Shown: positions 27,218 through 38,140, numbered from the stretch's first letter. The stretch is 64,000 nucleotides of DNA from Azorhizobium caulinodans ORS 571 (GCF_000010525.1 NC_009937.1:4035501-4099500), one strand, 5' to 3'. Program-made: numbers and translations. The notes: generated by a model not told the origin, from the letters alone.

Positions 27218-28147
27218 TTGCCGAAGCTCAATGACGTCGTCGCGGAGATCGCCGCCGACCTCGCCAAGGCGACCGAGCGCGGCGCCGTGGCCACTTACAT
27301 CCCCATGCTGGCGGAAGTGCCGATCAACCAGTTCGGCATGGCGGTGGTGACCGCCGATGGCGAGACCATCCTGGCGGGGGACGCGGACACCGTCTTTTCC
27401 ATCCAGAGCATTTCGAAGGTCTTCACCCTGACCCTCGCCCTCGGCCAGATCGGCGACGCGCTGTGGACGCGGGTGGGCAAGGAGCCCTCGGGCAACGCCT
27501 TCAACTCCATCGTGCAGCTGGAGTATGAGCACGGCATCCCGCGCAACCCCTTCATCAATGCAGGGGCCATCGTGGTGGCGGACGCCATGCTCTCCGGCCA
27601 CCAGCCGCGCGAGGCGCTGGGCGCCATCCTGCGCTTCGTGCGTTTCGTCGCCGCCGACGAGAGCATCACCATCGACGAGGCTGTGGCGCGATCGGAGAAG
27701 GAAACCGGTTTCCGCAACACGGCGCTCGCAAACTACATGCGCTCCTTCGGCGTGCTCCGCCATCCGGTGGACCATGCGCTCGGCGTCTATTTCCACCAGT
27801 GCGCCATCGCCATGAGCTGCCGGCACCTGGCCCGCGCCGGCCGCTATCTCGCCTTCTCCGGCCGCCTGACGCCCGAGGGGCCGAGTGTGGTGGCGTCCGA
27901 GCGCGCCCGTCGCATCGCCGCGCTGATGCTGACGTGCGGCCATTATGACGGCTCGGGCGACTTCGCCTTCCGCGTGGGCCTTCCGGGCAAGAGCGGCGTG
28001 GGTGGAGGCATTCTGGCGATCGCGCCCGGCAAGGCCTCCATCGCGGTCTGGTCTCCGGGTCTTGATCCGCACGGCAATTCGCTACTCGGCTCCATCGCGC
28101 TGGAGCGCCTCGCCAAAGCCATGCGCTGGTCGGTCTTCGCCGGCTGA
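27218..28147 (+). CDS. glsA: Glutaminase
   Basis: Hydrolyses glutamine to glutamate and ammonia in the cytoplasm. 309 aa, the usual length for the serine-dependent beta-lactamase-fold glutaminases. Seen: [12 protein letters not shown] with the SxxK catalytic pair, [21 protein letters not shown], and [20 protein letters not shown] near the end. The start is TTG at 27218, preceded by GGGGGAAGC; no better ATG upstream fits the family's N-terminus. Single gene. Confidence 0.95.
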   Translation: MPKLNDVVAEIAADLAKATERGAVATYIPMLAEVPINQFGMAVVTADGETILAGDADTVFSIQSISKVFTLTLALGQIGDALWTRVGKEPSGNAFNSIVQLEYEHGIPRNPFINAGAIVVADAMLSGHQPREALGAILRFVRFVAADESITIDEAVARSEKETGFRNTALANYMRSFGVLRHPVDHALGVYFHQCAIAMSCRHLARAGRYLAFSGRLTPEGPSVVASERARRIAALMLTCGHYDGSGDFAFRVGLPGKSGVGGGILAIAPGKASIAVWSPGLDPHGNSLLGSIALERLAKAMRWSVFAG

Positions 28148-28339
28148 TCCGCGGGGTGCCCCGGAACCTCCTGCCGGACGCGGGCGCAACCGCTGCGGAT
28201 CCATCCTGGACCTCGCACCTGACGCAAGGTCCGCACAAGCTGCGCCTGGCACCTTACCCTGCTACAGCCCGACCCATCCGCCCCACGTGTCACTTCGTCG
28301 GCAGGAACGGCAGGCGTGCTGGGAGGGAGCGCTCGCCGG

Positions 28340-29875
28340 ATGGAACAGGTCAGGCCCGAGGTGTTGCAGCGCGCGGTGCGATTCTCCCGCGTGCTCAGCC
28401 TGCTGGCCGCAGTCGCTGTCTGCGCGATCCTCACCATGACCGTCATCACCATCGTGCTGTCGCGGCAGGATGCGACGGAGGCGAATGCCAGCACCACGGA
28501 AAACGTGCTCCAGTTCGCGGCCCTGGAACTGGCGGACGACATCGGCGCCCTCCACACCATGCTGGTCGATGCCCGCTCCGTCTTCACTGACCGCCAGTCC
28601 TGGTCTTTGACGGACGCCCAGCTTCAGCGCTGGATGCAGGTCCGCACCCAACGCGGGCGCGAGCTCGAGGGCATTGCGATAACCGATCCCGGCGGGCGCA
28701 TCCTCCTGTCGTCCTACTCCGACGTTCCGGCGGACTTCACCGTCGATGACCGCGACTATTTCGTCGTCCATCGCGACAATCCCAGCGCCGGCCTCTACGT
28801 CAGCCTTGTCCTGCGCAACCGCTTCACCGGGGAGCCTGGCATCATGGTCAGCATCGGCCGGCGCGCGCCGGACGGCACCTTCCTCGGCATCATGCTGGCC
28901 CTGGTGCGCCTCTCCTATCTCGACTCCCTGCTGGACGGCGGGCGGCTGGGACCGGAAGGCGCCCTCAGCCTCTGGCGTAGCGACGGCGCCCTGGTGCTGC
29001 GGAACCGGGTCAGCGGCGGCCATGAAGACCCGCAGGGTCGCGCCATATCGCCAACCTATCTTGCCCAGATCCTCAACACTCACCACGGCACGTTCGACGC
29101 CGCCCTCCCGCCCGGAACGCCGGTGCGCCGGCACACCTTCGTCCATGTGGCGGACGCGCCGCTCATCGTGTCCGCTTCCATCCCGGTCAGCGAGATCTAC
29201 AGCCGCTGGAGCCACCGGGCGCTCGCGATGGTGCTCGTCACGTCGCTCGCTGTGAGCGCGATCATGGCCCTCACCGTGCTCTTCCGGCGTGAGCTGCTCC
29301 GCCGCGCCGAAGCGGAGGCACAGCTGAACGAGCTGGCGCGGGCGGACGGCCTCACCGGTATCGCCAACCGCCGCCGCTTCGATGAACGGCTTGGCCAGGA
29401 GTGGCGCCGGTCCTACCGGTCCTCCGGAACGATGGCCTTGCTGATGATCGACGTGGATCACTTCAAGGCGTTCAACGACACCCACGGGCACTGGACCGGC
29501 GACGACCTGCTCATCCGCATCGCCGCCACCCTTTCGCAGACGGTGCACCGGCCGGGCGACCTCATCGCCCGGTATGGCGGCGAGGAGTTCGCGGCCATTC
29601 TTCCCGACACCGACCGCGAGGGGGCATTGCGGATTGCCGAGCGCATTCTCGATGCGGTCCGCGCGCTCCGCTTCGAGGACAGCGCCGGACAAGTCTTGCC
29701 CGTTACGGTCAGCATAGGTGCCTGCGCCCTGTCGCCCTCCCCGGGGCAACAGGTTGCAGACATCGTGCGGCTTGCCGACGCAGCGTTGTACGAAGCAAAG
29801 GACCGGGGACGAAATTGCATAATCATGGCGCCTGACATGCCACGTGTCTTGCGGCCCGTGGCAGAGGCCTCTTAA
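28340..29875 (+). CDS. Membrane diguanylate cyclase with PDC/dCache sensor
   Basis: 511 aa. A first helix (~15-40), then a PDC-type extracytoplasmic domain (IAITDPGGRILLSSYSD, VDDRDYFVVHRDNPSAGLYV), a second helix around 285-305 and a GGDEF domain at ~330-500. Active site reads RYGGEEF. Upstream are DGLTGIANRRRFDE and LLMIDVDHFKAFNDTHGH. I see no RxxD inhibitory site directly before the active site. Predicted to make c-di-GMP in response to a periplasmic ligand. The ATG at 28340 follows GGGAGGGAGC. Followed 47 bp on by a GGDEF-EAL gene on the same strand. Confidence 0.92.
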   Translation: MEQVRPEVLQRAVRFSRVLSLLAAVAVCAILTMTVITIVLSRQDATEANASTTENVLQFAALELADDIGALHTMLVDARSVFTDRQSWSLTDAQLQRWMQVRTQRGRELEGIAITDPGGRILLSSYSDVPADFTVDDRDYFVVHRDNPSAGLYVSLVLRNRFTGEPGIMVSIGRRAPDGTFLGIMLALVRLSYLDSLLDGGRLGPEGALSLWRSDGALVLRNRVSGGHEDPQGRAISPTYLAQILNTHHGTFDAALPPGTPVRRHTFVHVADAPLIVSASIPVSEIYSRWSHRALAMVLVTSLAVSAIMALTVLFRRELLRRAEAEAQLNELARADGLTGIANRRRFDERLGQEWRRSYRSSGTMALLMIDVDHFKAFNDTHGHWTGDDLLIRIAATLSQTVHRPGDLIARYGGEEFAAILPDTDREGALRIAERILDAVRALRFEDSAGQVLPVTVSIGACALSPSPGQQVADIVRLADAALYEAKDRGRNCIIMAPDMPRVLRPVAEAS

Positions 29876-29922
29876 AGAATGCGCCGCGTGCGTGAACCAA
29901 CATGCAAGGAACGGAGGGAGGC

Positions 29923-31542
29923 GTGAGCAAGCACACCACCTCTGCCCCCTTGGTCACGCCCATCTCCGTGCTGCTGACACTGCTGGCCACGCTGGTGATC
30001 ATGGGGATCACCTCGACGTCGTGGGAATTCATTGTTCAGGACCAGTTGCTCTCGCGCTTCGGCGTGAATTTCGAGACTTTCGGCAGCCACGACCGCTGGC
30101 GCTTCATCTACACGTCCGTGATCTTCGCCACGCTGAGCCAGATCGGCCCCGCGCTGCTGCTCTTCCGGCTCATGCGGCGGCTCGACCGGGCACGCATGGA
30201 GGTCATCAAGGCGCGCGAGAAGGCGGATTCCCTCGCCCGTCACGACCCGCTGACCGGCCTCGCCAACCGCCGCATCCTGCGCGACACCCTGCGCAAGCGC
30301 CTCGGCGCTGCGGGCGCCAACGGGCCGCACACCGCGGTGCTGCTGGTGGACATCGACCGCTTCCGCTCCGTTGCCGACCTGCACGGCCACAGCCTGTCGG
30401 ATCTCGTGCTGGTGGAGGTGGCGAACCGGCTGAAGTCGCTGCTGCCCTCGGATGCCGTGCTCGCCCGCCTCGGCGGCGAGGAATTCATCGCCGTGATGCC
30501 CCGCCCCGCCTCGCTGGACGCTCTGGGCAAGCTGGCGCAGCACATCATCAACCACCTTTCCTCGCCCTACCAGTTGAACGGTCTGGATGCCCGGCTCGGC
30601 GCCACGGTGGGCATCGCCGTCTCCCCCGACAACGGCACGGACGAGATGGAGCTGATGCGCGCGGCCGAAGCCGCGCTTTACCGCGCCAAGGCCAACCCGG
30701 GGACCTACCGCTTCTTCCAGCCGGCCATGGACCGCGAGCTGAAGCAGACCCTCCGCCTCCAGCGCGACCTGCACACCGCCATCGCCAACGGCGCCATCGT
30801 GCCCTTCTACCAGCCCTTCCTGCGGCTCTCGGACAATTCCCTGGCCGGGTTCGAGGTGCTGGCCCGCTGGAACCACCCCATCCGCGGATTCATCTCGCCG
30901 GACGCCTTCATTCCCGTGGCCGAGGAAATCGGCCTCATCGGCCAGTTGACCACCGCCATCCTGCGGCAGGCCTGCCTCGACGCCTCGAAGTGGCCGCAGA
31001 ACCTGAAGATCTCGGTCAACCTGTCGCCGGTACAGCTCAAGGAAGTCTCGCTGCCGGACCAGATCTACCGCACCCTGCGCACCGCCGGCTTCCCGCCCCA
31101 GCGGCTGGAGATCGAGATCACCGAGACCGGCCTCGTCAATGACGTGACCACCGCCCGCGCCATCCTCACCAACTTCCGCACCGCTGGCATCGAGGTGGCG
31201 CTGGACGATTTCGGCACCGGCTATTCGAGCCTCCAGAACCTGCGCAGCTTCCCGGTCACCAAGCTGAAGATCGACAAGTCGTTCGTGCGCTCCATGAACA
31301 CAGATCCGCAGTCGAAGAGCCTCGTGGTGGGCATTCTCGCCATGAGCAAGAGCCTCGGCATCCTCACCACGGCGGAGGGCATCGAGGAAGCGGGCGAAGG
31401 CGTCTGGCTCGGCTCCATCGGCTGCGACTACGGGCAGGGCTATTGCTACGCCAAGCCCATGCGCGGCGAGGAAGTGCCCGCCTTCCTCAACAGCCGGGCA
31501 GCCGCTCCGGCGCCCGACGCCGGCGCCCGCCAGCGGGCGTGA
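29923..31542 (+). CDS. GGDEF-EAL c-di-GMP enzyme, membrane-bound
   Basis: 539 aa. Two N-terminal membrane helices (~12-35 and ~60-85), a GGDEF domain (active site RLGGEEF) and an EAL domain. The EAL signature is EVLARW (Val for Ala), with SVNLSPVQL, EITETGL, LDDFGTGYSSL, KIDKSFV, AEGIE and QGYCYAKP all present, so phosphodiesterase activity is likely; the GGDEF half may be active or regulatory. I prefer GTG at 29923 because GGAGG lies at ideal spacing; the ATG at 29902 has no site. Probably cotranscribed with the upstream cyclase, making an opposing pair. Confidence 0.92.
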   Translation: MSKHTTSAPLVTPISVLLTLLATLVIMGITSTSWEFIVQDQLLSRFGVNFETFGSHDRWRFIYTSVIFATLSQIGPALLLFRLMRRLDRARMEVIKAREKADSLARHDPLTGLANRRILRDTLRKRLGAAGANGPHTAVLLVDIDRFRSVADLHGHSLSDLVLVEVANRLKSLLPSDAVLARLGGEEFIAVMPRPASLDALGKLAQHIINHLSSPYQLNGLDARLGATVGIAVSPDNGTDEMELMRAAEAALYRAKANPGTYRFFQPAMDRELKQTLRLQRDLHTAIANGAIVPFYQPFLRLSDNSLAGFEVLARWNHPIRGFISPDAFIPVAEEIGLIGQLTTAILRQACLDASKWPQNLKISVNLSPVQLKEVSLPDQIYRTLRTAGFPPQRLEIEITETGLVNDVTTARAILTNFRTAGIEVALDDFGTGYSSLQNLRSFPVTKLKIDKSFVRSMNTDPQSKSLVVGILAMSKSLGILTTAEGIEEAGEGVWLGSIGCDYGQGYCYAKPMRGEEVPAFLNSRAAAPAPDAGARQRA

Positions 31543-31654
31543 GGGCAACACGACGCGCGACGTTTCCGATAGCTCCGACGAAGGCGGGGCATGCCTCTGG
31601 ACGGGCGCGTGCTGCATAAGCACTGTGCCCGCCGCATCATGACAGGAGCCCGCC

Positions 31655-32266
31655 GTGCTGCCCCACCCGCCCCTGCTTCTGATCACCGATCGTCATCAGG
31701 CAAGGACCGATCTTTCGGACGTGCTCGAAGCATCCTTCGGCGCGGGGCTGCGCTGGACCAGCGTGCGGGAGAAGGACCTTGCCCCGGCCGAACAGGTGGA
31801 CCTCGTACGGCGGCTTCTGCCCGTCGCCCATGCGCATGGGGCCTGCCTGACCCTCCACGGCACGGCCGCGCTCGCTCTTGAGGCCGGCGCCGATGGCGTG
31901 CATCTGCCGTCCGGGGCCGATGTGAATGCCGCGCGCGCCCTGCTGGGGCCGGACGCCTTGATCGGGCTCTCAGTCCACAGCATGGCGGAGGTCACGGCCG
32001 CACCGCCGTCCGCCTCCTATCTGGTGGCCGGTCCGGCCTTCGAGACCGCCTCCAAGCCCGGCTATGGCCCCGCACTCGGGCCAGAGGGGCTGGCGCAGCT
32101 CGCGCGCGCCACCGCCCTGCCCCTGCTGGCCCTCGGCGGCCTCGACCGCCACACGCTGCTCCTCTGCCAGGACAGCGGCCTTGCCGGTGCAGCCGTGATG
32201 GGTGGCGTGATGCGGGCGAACGATCCGGCAGCAGAAGTGCGCGCCCTGCTGGCCGCGATTGGGTAG
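31655..32266 (+). CDS. thiE: Thiamine-phosphate synthase (ThiE) homologue
   Basis: 203 aa, TIM-barrel. Seen: LLLITDRH at strand 1, REKDLAPAEQVDLVRRLL, LTLHGTAALALEAGADGVHL (the GADGVHL signature), LVAGPAFETASKPGYGPALG and LPLLALGGLD. Joins the thiazole and pyrimidine halves of thiamine. It starts with GTG at 31655 after ACAGGAGCCCGCC. Away from thiOSG (13 kb) and without a TPP riboswitch, so it may be a divergent second copy or a TenI-like relative rather than the main ThiE. Confidence 0.8.
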   Translation: MLPHPPLLLITDRHQARTDLSDVLEASFGAGLRWTSVREKDLAPAEQVDLVRRLLPVAHAHGACLTLHGTAALALEAGADGVHLPSGADVNAARALLGPDALIGLSVHSMAEVTAAPPSASYLVAGPAFETASKPGYGPALGPEGLAQLARATALPLLALGGLDRHTLLLCQDSGLAGAAVMGGVMRANDPAAEVRALLAAIG

Positions 32267-32342
32267 TGAAGAAACAGTTACACGTTTGACGCGAATTTAT
32301 GCTCTTCTTCAGGGATAAATTTTCATCTCTGGACGATTTCCC

Positions 32343-33455
32343 ATGCGCATTGCGACTTTTAACGTCGAAAATCTGTTCGATCGCGCCAAAGCCATGAACC
32401 TTGAGAACTGGGATCAAGGACAGCCGGTCTTGGAGGCATTCAGCGCCCTCAATACCCTCTTGGGGCAACAGGTCTATTCCGAAGCGGACAAGCGCCGCAT
32501 GGTCGAGTTGATGAAGACCCTCGGCCTTGAGGGCGCCGACACCGGTCCTTTTGTCCTCCTCCGGCGCAGCCGGGGCGCCCTACTCAAGCGCCCGAAGGAG
32601 GGCGACATCGTCATAACAGCAGCCGGGCGCGCCGACTGGGCCGGATCACTGGAACTGCGCGATGCGCCCGTGACCGAGGAAGCCATGCGCAACACGGCTC
32701 GCGTGATCGGCGACGTAAAGGCCGATGTCATGGCTCTCGTGGAAGTCGAAAGCCGGCCAGTGCTCTCGGCCTTCAACACTCAGATCCTGCCTGCGGTCAA
32801 CGCCATACCTTTCGACCATGTGATGGTCATTGATGGGAATGACGAGCGCGGCATCGACGTTGGGATTGCCACCCGCGCCGATTATCCCATCGGCGACATG
32901 CGCAGCCACGTGGATGATCGTCTGCCCAATGGACAGCCCATTTTCTCCCGCGATTGTGCGGAATACGAGATCCACACGCCATCCGGCCAGAACCTGCTGC
33001 TTCTCCTAAATCATTTCAAGAGCAAGGGCTTCGGTTCCAAAGCCACGTCCGATGCGCGTCGAAAGGCACAAGCGGCACGGGTCGCCGAGATTTACAAGCA
33101 GCGCATCGCTGACGGGTACAGCCACATTGCGGTGCTGGGTGATTTCAATGATACGCCAGGAAGCGCGGCACTGGCGCCGCTGCTGTCCGGCACAGATCTC
33201 AAGGATGTGTTCGGCCATGCATCCTTCGACAACGGCGGCTATCCCGGCACCTACGGCCTTTGCAATGCCGATAACAAGATCGACTACATCCTCCTGTCTC
33301 CCGAACTGTTCGGCAAGGTCACGGCCGGCGGTGTGTTCAGGAAGGGCGCGTGGCCGGGCAGCCGTCCCAAGAGGTGGGACGTATACCCGGAGGTGGCAAG
33401 GCCTGCGGATGCCGCATCCGACCATTCAGCGGTCTGGGTCGATCTCGCTCTTTGA
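32343..33455 (+). CDS. Endonuclease/exonuclease/phosphatase (EEP) superfamily protein
   Basis: 370 aa, no signal peptide seen. EEP catalytic motifs in order: IATFNVENLF (Asn), MALVEVES (Glu), LLNHFKSKG, AVLGDFNDTP (Asp/Asn) and ASDHSAVWVDL (Asp-His). Length and the early VENLFDR fit bacterial proteins annotated as endonuclease/exonuclease/phosphatase; these cleave nucleic acids or phosphoesters using Mg2+. The upstream 70 bp and several codons are more AT-rich than the neighbours, a possible sign of recent transfer. Single gene. Confidence 0.88.
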   Translation: MRIATFNVENLFDRAKAMNLENWDQGQPVLEAFSALNTLLGQQVYSEADKRRMVELMKTLGLEGADTGPFVLLRRSRGALLKRPKEGDIVITAAGRADWAGSLELRDAPVTEEAMRNTARVIGDVKADVMALVEVESRPVLSAFNTQILPAVNAIPFDHVMVIDGNDERGIDVGIATRADYPIGDMRSHVDDRLPNGQPIFSRDCAEYEIHTPSGQNLLLLLNHFKSKGFGSKATSDARRKAQAARVAEIYKQRIADGYSHIAVLGDFNDTPGSAALAPLLSGTDLKDVFGHASFDNGGYPGTYGLCNADNKIDYILLSPELFGKVTAGGVFRKGAWPGSRPKRWDVYPEVARPADAASDHSAVWVDLAL

Positions 33456-33499
33456 GCGGGAGGCAGGCCGGGCGCTGCTGGCCGCGTGGGGCTGAGCGA

Positions 33500-34660
33500 T
33501 CAGCCCCCGTAGAGCCAATCGTAGCGCGACAGGAGGCTGCCGCCGGTGGCGCGCAGCGCCAGATCGCGGGCGAACCGGGCCGGGCCCTTCAGGTGATAGA
33601 TCACCGCATTGCGGCGGGCCCCGCGCTGAACGCGGGCGGCGCGCGCCTGACGCAGCGCCTCGTAGCGGCGCAGCGCGGGCTCCAGCGGGCCGCCAGCCCC
33701 CAGAACGGACCCGAGCGTCGCGGCGTCCTCGATGGCCTGCGCGGCGCCCTGCGCGAGGAAGGGCAGCATGGCGTGGGCGGCATCGCCCAGCAGCGTCGTG
33801 CGCCCGGCGCCCCAGCGCGGCAGCGGGTCCACGTCATAGAGGCCCCAGCACAGGAAAGAGGAGGCATCGAGCAGCAGCGAGCGCACTTCGGGCGCCCATT
33901 GCGAGAAGGCCTCATGCACGGTGCTGGCGTCGCCCGGCTCGCTCCAGCGGTTGACCGGCCGGTCCTGTCGCACGATGGCGACCACATTCACCGCCGCGCC
34001 GGCGCGGATGGGATAGGTCACGAGGTGGGCGTCGGGGCCCAGGAACAGGCGCACATCCGGCGGCGTGTCGGCCCGCACGGGAATGGTGGCGCGATAGGCC
34101 ACACGCCGGGCAAAGGACGGGCGCACGCCCACCTGCAGATGCTCGCGCACCAGCGAGCGCACGCCATCGGCGCCGATCACGATGTCGGCGGTCTCGGCGA
34201 TGAGGCCGGCCTCCTGCTCCGCCACAGCGCGCAGATTGTCGCCATGGGTGTCGAGGCTTTGCAGCCGGGCCCCAAGCAGGATGTCGCACCCCGCAGCCTT
34301 CGCGCCGTCGGCCAGGGCCTTCTGCAAGTCGGCCCGGTGCAGCACGAGGAAGGGCGCACCGTATTTCGCGACGGCAGGCGCATAGTCGCAGCGGGCCAGC
34401 AGGCCGAAGGTCTGGCCGTCCCGCACCTCAAGGGCGCGCGGCTTCACGGCGACCGTCTCCAGCGCATCGAGCACGCCGAAATCGCGCAGGTGACGGGTGG
34501 CGTTGGGCGTCAGCTGAAGGCCGGCGCCCACTTCGGCAAGCTCGTCCGCCTGCTCCACCATGCGCACGGCGAGGCCCGCCCGGCGCAGGGCGATGCCGCA
34601 CGCCAGACCGCCGATGCCGGCACCGACGATGAGCGCACTGGCGGGCGAGGTCTGGCCCAA
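33500..34660 (-). CDS. FAD-dependent aromatic monooxygenase (salicylate hydroxylase-like)
   Basis: 386 aa class A flavoprotein hydroxylase. FAD-binding GxGxxG as ALIVGAGIGGLACGIALRRA, a middle DG motif as DIVIGADGVRSLV, and a late GD motif GRTTLLGDAAHAMLPFLAQG. The pattern suits salicylate 1- or 3-hydroxybenzoate 6-hydroxylases, but substrate is not determinable. It starts 2 bp after the stop of the zinc-finger gene, so the pair is cotranscribed. Confidence 0.9.
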   Translation of the reverse strand: MGQTSPASALIVGAGIGGLACGIALRRAGLAVRMVEQADELAEVGAGLQLTPNATRHLRDFGVLDALETVAVKPRALEVRDGQTFGLLARCDYAPAVAKYGAPFLVLHRADLQKALADGAKAAGCDILLGARLQSLDTHGDNLRAVAEQEAGLIAETADIVIGADGVRSLVREHLQVGVRPSFARRVAYRATIPVRADTPPDVRLFLGPDAHLVTYPIRAGAAVNVVAIVRQDRPVNRWSEPGDASTVHEAFSQWAPEVRSLLLDASSFLCWGLYDVDPLPRWGAGRTTLLGDAAHAMLPFLAQGAAQAIEDAATLGSVLGAGGPLEPALRRYEALRQARAARVQRGARRNAVIYHLKGPARFARDLALRATGGSLLSRYDWLYGG

Positions 34661-34662
34661 TG

Positions 34663-34911
34663 TCAGGCCGCCGGCTTGTCTGCCCAGACGCAGCCTTCAG
34701 GCTTCGCCGTGCCGGCCTTCAGGGCCGGATTGTAGCGATAGAGGGTGGAGCAGTAGGAGCAGACCGCTTCCGTATCGGAACCCAGATCGATGAAGATGTG
34801 CGGATGGTCGAACGGCGGCTTGGCGCCGATGCACATGAATTCCCGCGCGCCCACTTCGATGACGCTCACGCCGAGATCGTTGCAGAAGTGAGGAATGCCT
34901 GTGTCCGCCAT
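34663..34911 (-). CDS. CHCC zinc-finger domain protein (NDUFS6-like)
   Basis: 82 aa. The C-terminal half carries HPHIFIDLG and VCSYCSTLYR, matching the zf-CHCC family (Cys-His-Cys-Cys), related to the 13-kDa zinc subunit of respiratory complex I. The FMCIGAKPPFDHPH stretch supplies the first Cys and His. Bacterial members are small soluble proteins. Here it precedes a flavin monooxygenase by 2 bp. Confidence 0.85.
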   Translation of the reverse strand: MADTGIPHFCNDLGVSVIEVGAREFMCIGAKPPFDHPHIFIDLGSDTEAVCSYCSTLYRYNPALKAGTAKPEGCVWADKPAA

Positions 34912-35105
34912 TGGCCTTGTCTCTGTCCCATCGGGTTGCGCGCGAGCTTAGAGCATGTTCCGGCGCGCTTGAACACCTCCCTGCCGCACCGCGCCGCCAT
35001 GTCGCGCGGGGACATCGCGCACGAAGCGGCCGGATCGGCGCTGCACGCGCGGCTTTCTCTTCCGAGCCGCAAAGCAGACCTTGCCTCCATCGCACCTTTG
35101 CGGGT

Positions 35106-35255
35106 ATGAGCGGACCAGAGCGCAATTTTTTGGTGAGCGAGCAGCAGCCCGTGTCGTCCCGTCCGACGAACATCGCTGGTACCTCCCCCCGGATTGAGAC
35201 CAATCCGGGCAACGCTCTTGTTCTGCGCGCGCTCCTTCTCCTTAGCCGCCCCTGA
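35106..35255 (+). CDS. Leucine-rich leader peptide upstream of leuA (candidate)
   Basis: A short frame, at most 49 aa from the ATG at 35106, ends ALVLRALLLLSRP with six Leu codons among the last fourteen (CTT, CTG, CTC, CTT, CTC, CTT), in a genome where CTT is otherwise uncommon. It closes 119 bp before leuA. Leu-codon leaders that control leuA by ribosome stalling are known in alphaproteobacteria. The true start is uncertain: GTGs at 35133 and 35151 are also in frame, none with a good site. Confidence 0.5.
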   Translation: MSGPERNFLVSEQQPVSSRPTNIAGTSPRIETNPGNALVLRALLLLSRP

Positions 35256-35291
35256 GGGCCGGCCGGGCGCACGCGCCTGGGCACTCAGGGG
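35249..35291 (+). promoter_or_regulatory. Candidate leu attenuator hairpin
   Basis: CCCCTGAG (35249-35256) pairs with CTCAGGGG (35284-35291) and encloses a second GC-rich stem (CCGGGCG/CGCCTGG). The left arm overlaps the leader stop codon, so a ribosome stalled on the Leu codons would change the fold. There is no T run, so it may act on translation or through a factor. Confidence 0.45.
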
Positions 35292-35374
35292 ATGCGGAAA
35301 AGCCAGACCGACGCACCCGAGGCCCTCTCTCCTGACAATCGGATCGAGACGGCCCGTCCCGAAGGACCCGTGAC

Positions 35375-36955
<1,581 letters not shown>

Positions 36956-36980
36956 GCGGTGCCCGACACGACACATCCGA

Positions 36981-37009
36981 AGCCCTCGCCCTCCGGCGGG
37001 GGCTTTTTT
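36981..37009 (+). terminator. Intrinsic terminator of leuA
   Basis: GC-rich hairpin AGCCC(T)CGCC ... GGCG(G)GGGCT followed by TTTTTT. Confidence 0.85.
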
Positions 37010-37024
37010 GTCTGAGGACGGTCC

Positions 37025-38116
37025 ATGCACCGCACCGGTGTTCTGCTCGCGCTCCTCTCCGCTGTGCTGTTCGGCGCCAGCACGCCGCTCGCCAAGCTGC
37101 TGCTGGGCGCGGTGGACCCGTGGATGATGGCGGGCCTGCTCTATCTCGGCGCGGGTTTAGGGCTCGGCCTCATGAAAGCGGGCCACAGGCTGGCCGGACA
37201 GCCCGCCAGCGAAGCGCCGCTGCAACGGGCGGACCTGCCGTGGCTGGCGCTGGTTATTCTCGCCGGCGGCGTGCTCGGGCCGCTGCTGCTCATGCTGGGC
37301 CTCAGCCGCACGGATGCCGCCAGCGCCTCGCTGCTGCTCAATCTGGAGAGCCTCGCCACCCTCGCCATCGCCTGGGTGGCCTTCCATGAAAATGTGGACC
37401 GCCGGCTTCTGGTAGGTGCCGGCGCCATCCTCGCGGGCGCGCTGGTTCTGTCCTGGCAGGGCGGTGGACAATGGGGATGGGGCGCGCCGCTCATCGCGGG
37501 CGCGTGCCTGTGCTGGGGTATCGACAACAATCTCACCCGCAAGCTTTCCGCCGCCGATCCGGTGCAGATCGCCTTGCTGAAGGGGGTGGTGGCGGGGAGC
37601 GTGAACCTCGGGCTGGCCCTGGCTTCGGGCGCGCCCTTGCCCGCGCCGGCCCTTCTCGCGGCGGTGCTGGCGGTCGGCTTCCTCGGCTATGGCGTCAGTC
37701 TGGTTCTTTTCGTGCTCGGCCTGCGCCATCTCGGGGCCGCACGGACTGGCGCCTATTTCGCGCTGGCACCCTTCGTCGGCGCACTTCTGGCGGTGGGGCT
37801 GCTCGGCGAGCCGCTCACCGTGCGGCTGCTGCTGGCGGGGGGACTCATGGCCATCGGGCTCTGGCTGCACCTGACAGAACAGCATGAGCACGAGCACGAC
37901 CACCTGCCCCTCGCCCATGCCCATCGCCACCGGCACGACGCGCACCACCAGCACGCCCACGGCCCCGATGACGCGCCCGGCGAACCGCACAGCCACTGGC
38001 ATGTGCATACACCGCTGCGGCACCGCCATCCCCATTACCCGGACCTGCACCACCGCCACCGGCACGACGGCGCGGCCGCTGAAGCCGACGAACCGCCCGC
38101 GCATCCGCACGGCTGA
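37025..38116 (+). CDS. EamA/DMT-family transporter with histidine-rich C-terminal tail
   Basis: 363 aa. The first ~285 residues hold ten hydrophobic helices in two EamA repeats (LLSAVLFGASTPLAKLLLG; SRTDAASASLLLNLESLATL; GACLCWGIDNNLTRKLSA). The last ~80 residues are cytoplasmic and extremely His-rich, with runs such as HEHEHDHLP, HAHRHRHDAHHQHAHG and HRHPHYPDLHHRHRHD: about 30 His. Such tails bind Ni, Co, Zn or Cu in metal-handling proteins. The transporter may move a metal or a metal-chelating metabolite. Confidence 0.9.
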   Translation: MHRTGVLLALLSAVLFGASTPLAKLLLGAVDPWMMAGLLYLGAGLGLGLMKAGHRLAGQPASEAPLQRADLPWLALVILAGGVLGPLLLMLGLSRTDAASASLLLNLESLATLAIAWVAFHENVDRRLLVGAGAILAGALVLSWQGGGQWGWGAPLIAGACLCWGIDNNLTRKLSAADPVQIALLKGVVAGSVNLGLALASGAPLPAPALLAAVLAVGFLGYGVSLVLFVLGLRHLGAARTGAYFALAPFVGALLAVGLLGEPLTVRLLLAGGLMAIGLWLHLTEQHEHEHDHLPLAHAHRHRHDAHHQHAHGPDDAPGEPHSHWHVHTPLRHRHPHYPDLHHRHRHDGAAAEADEPPAHPHG

Positions 38117-38140
38117 GACCGGCCCCGCCCACCAGACATA

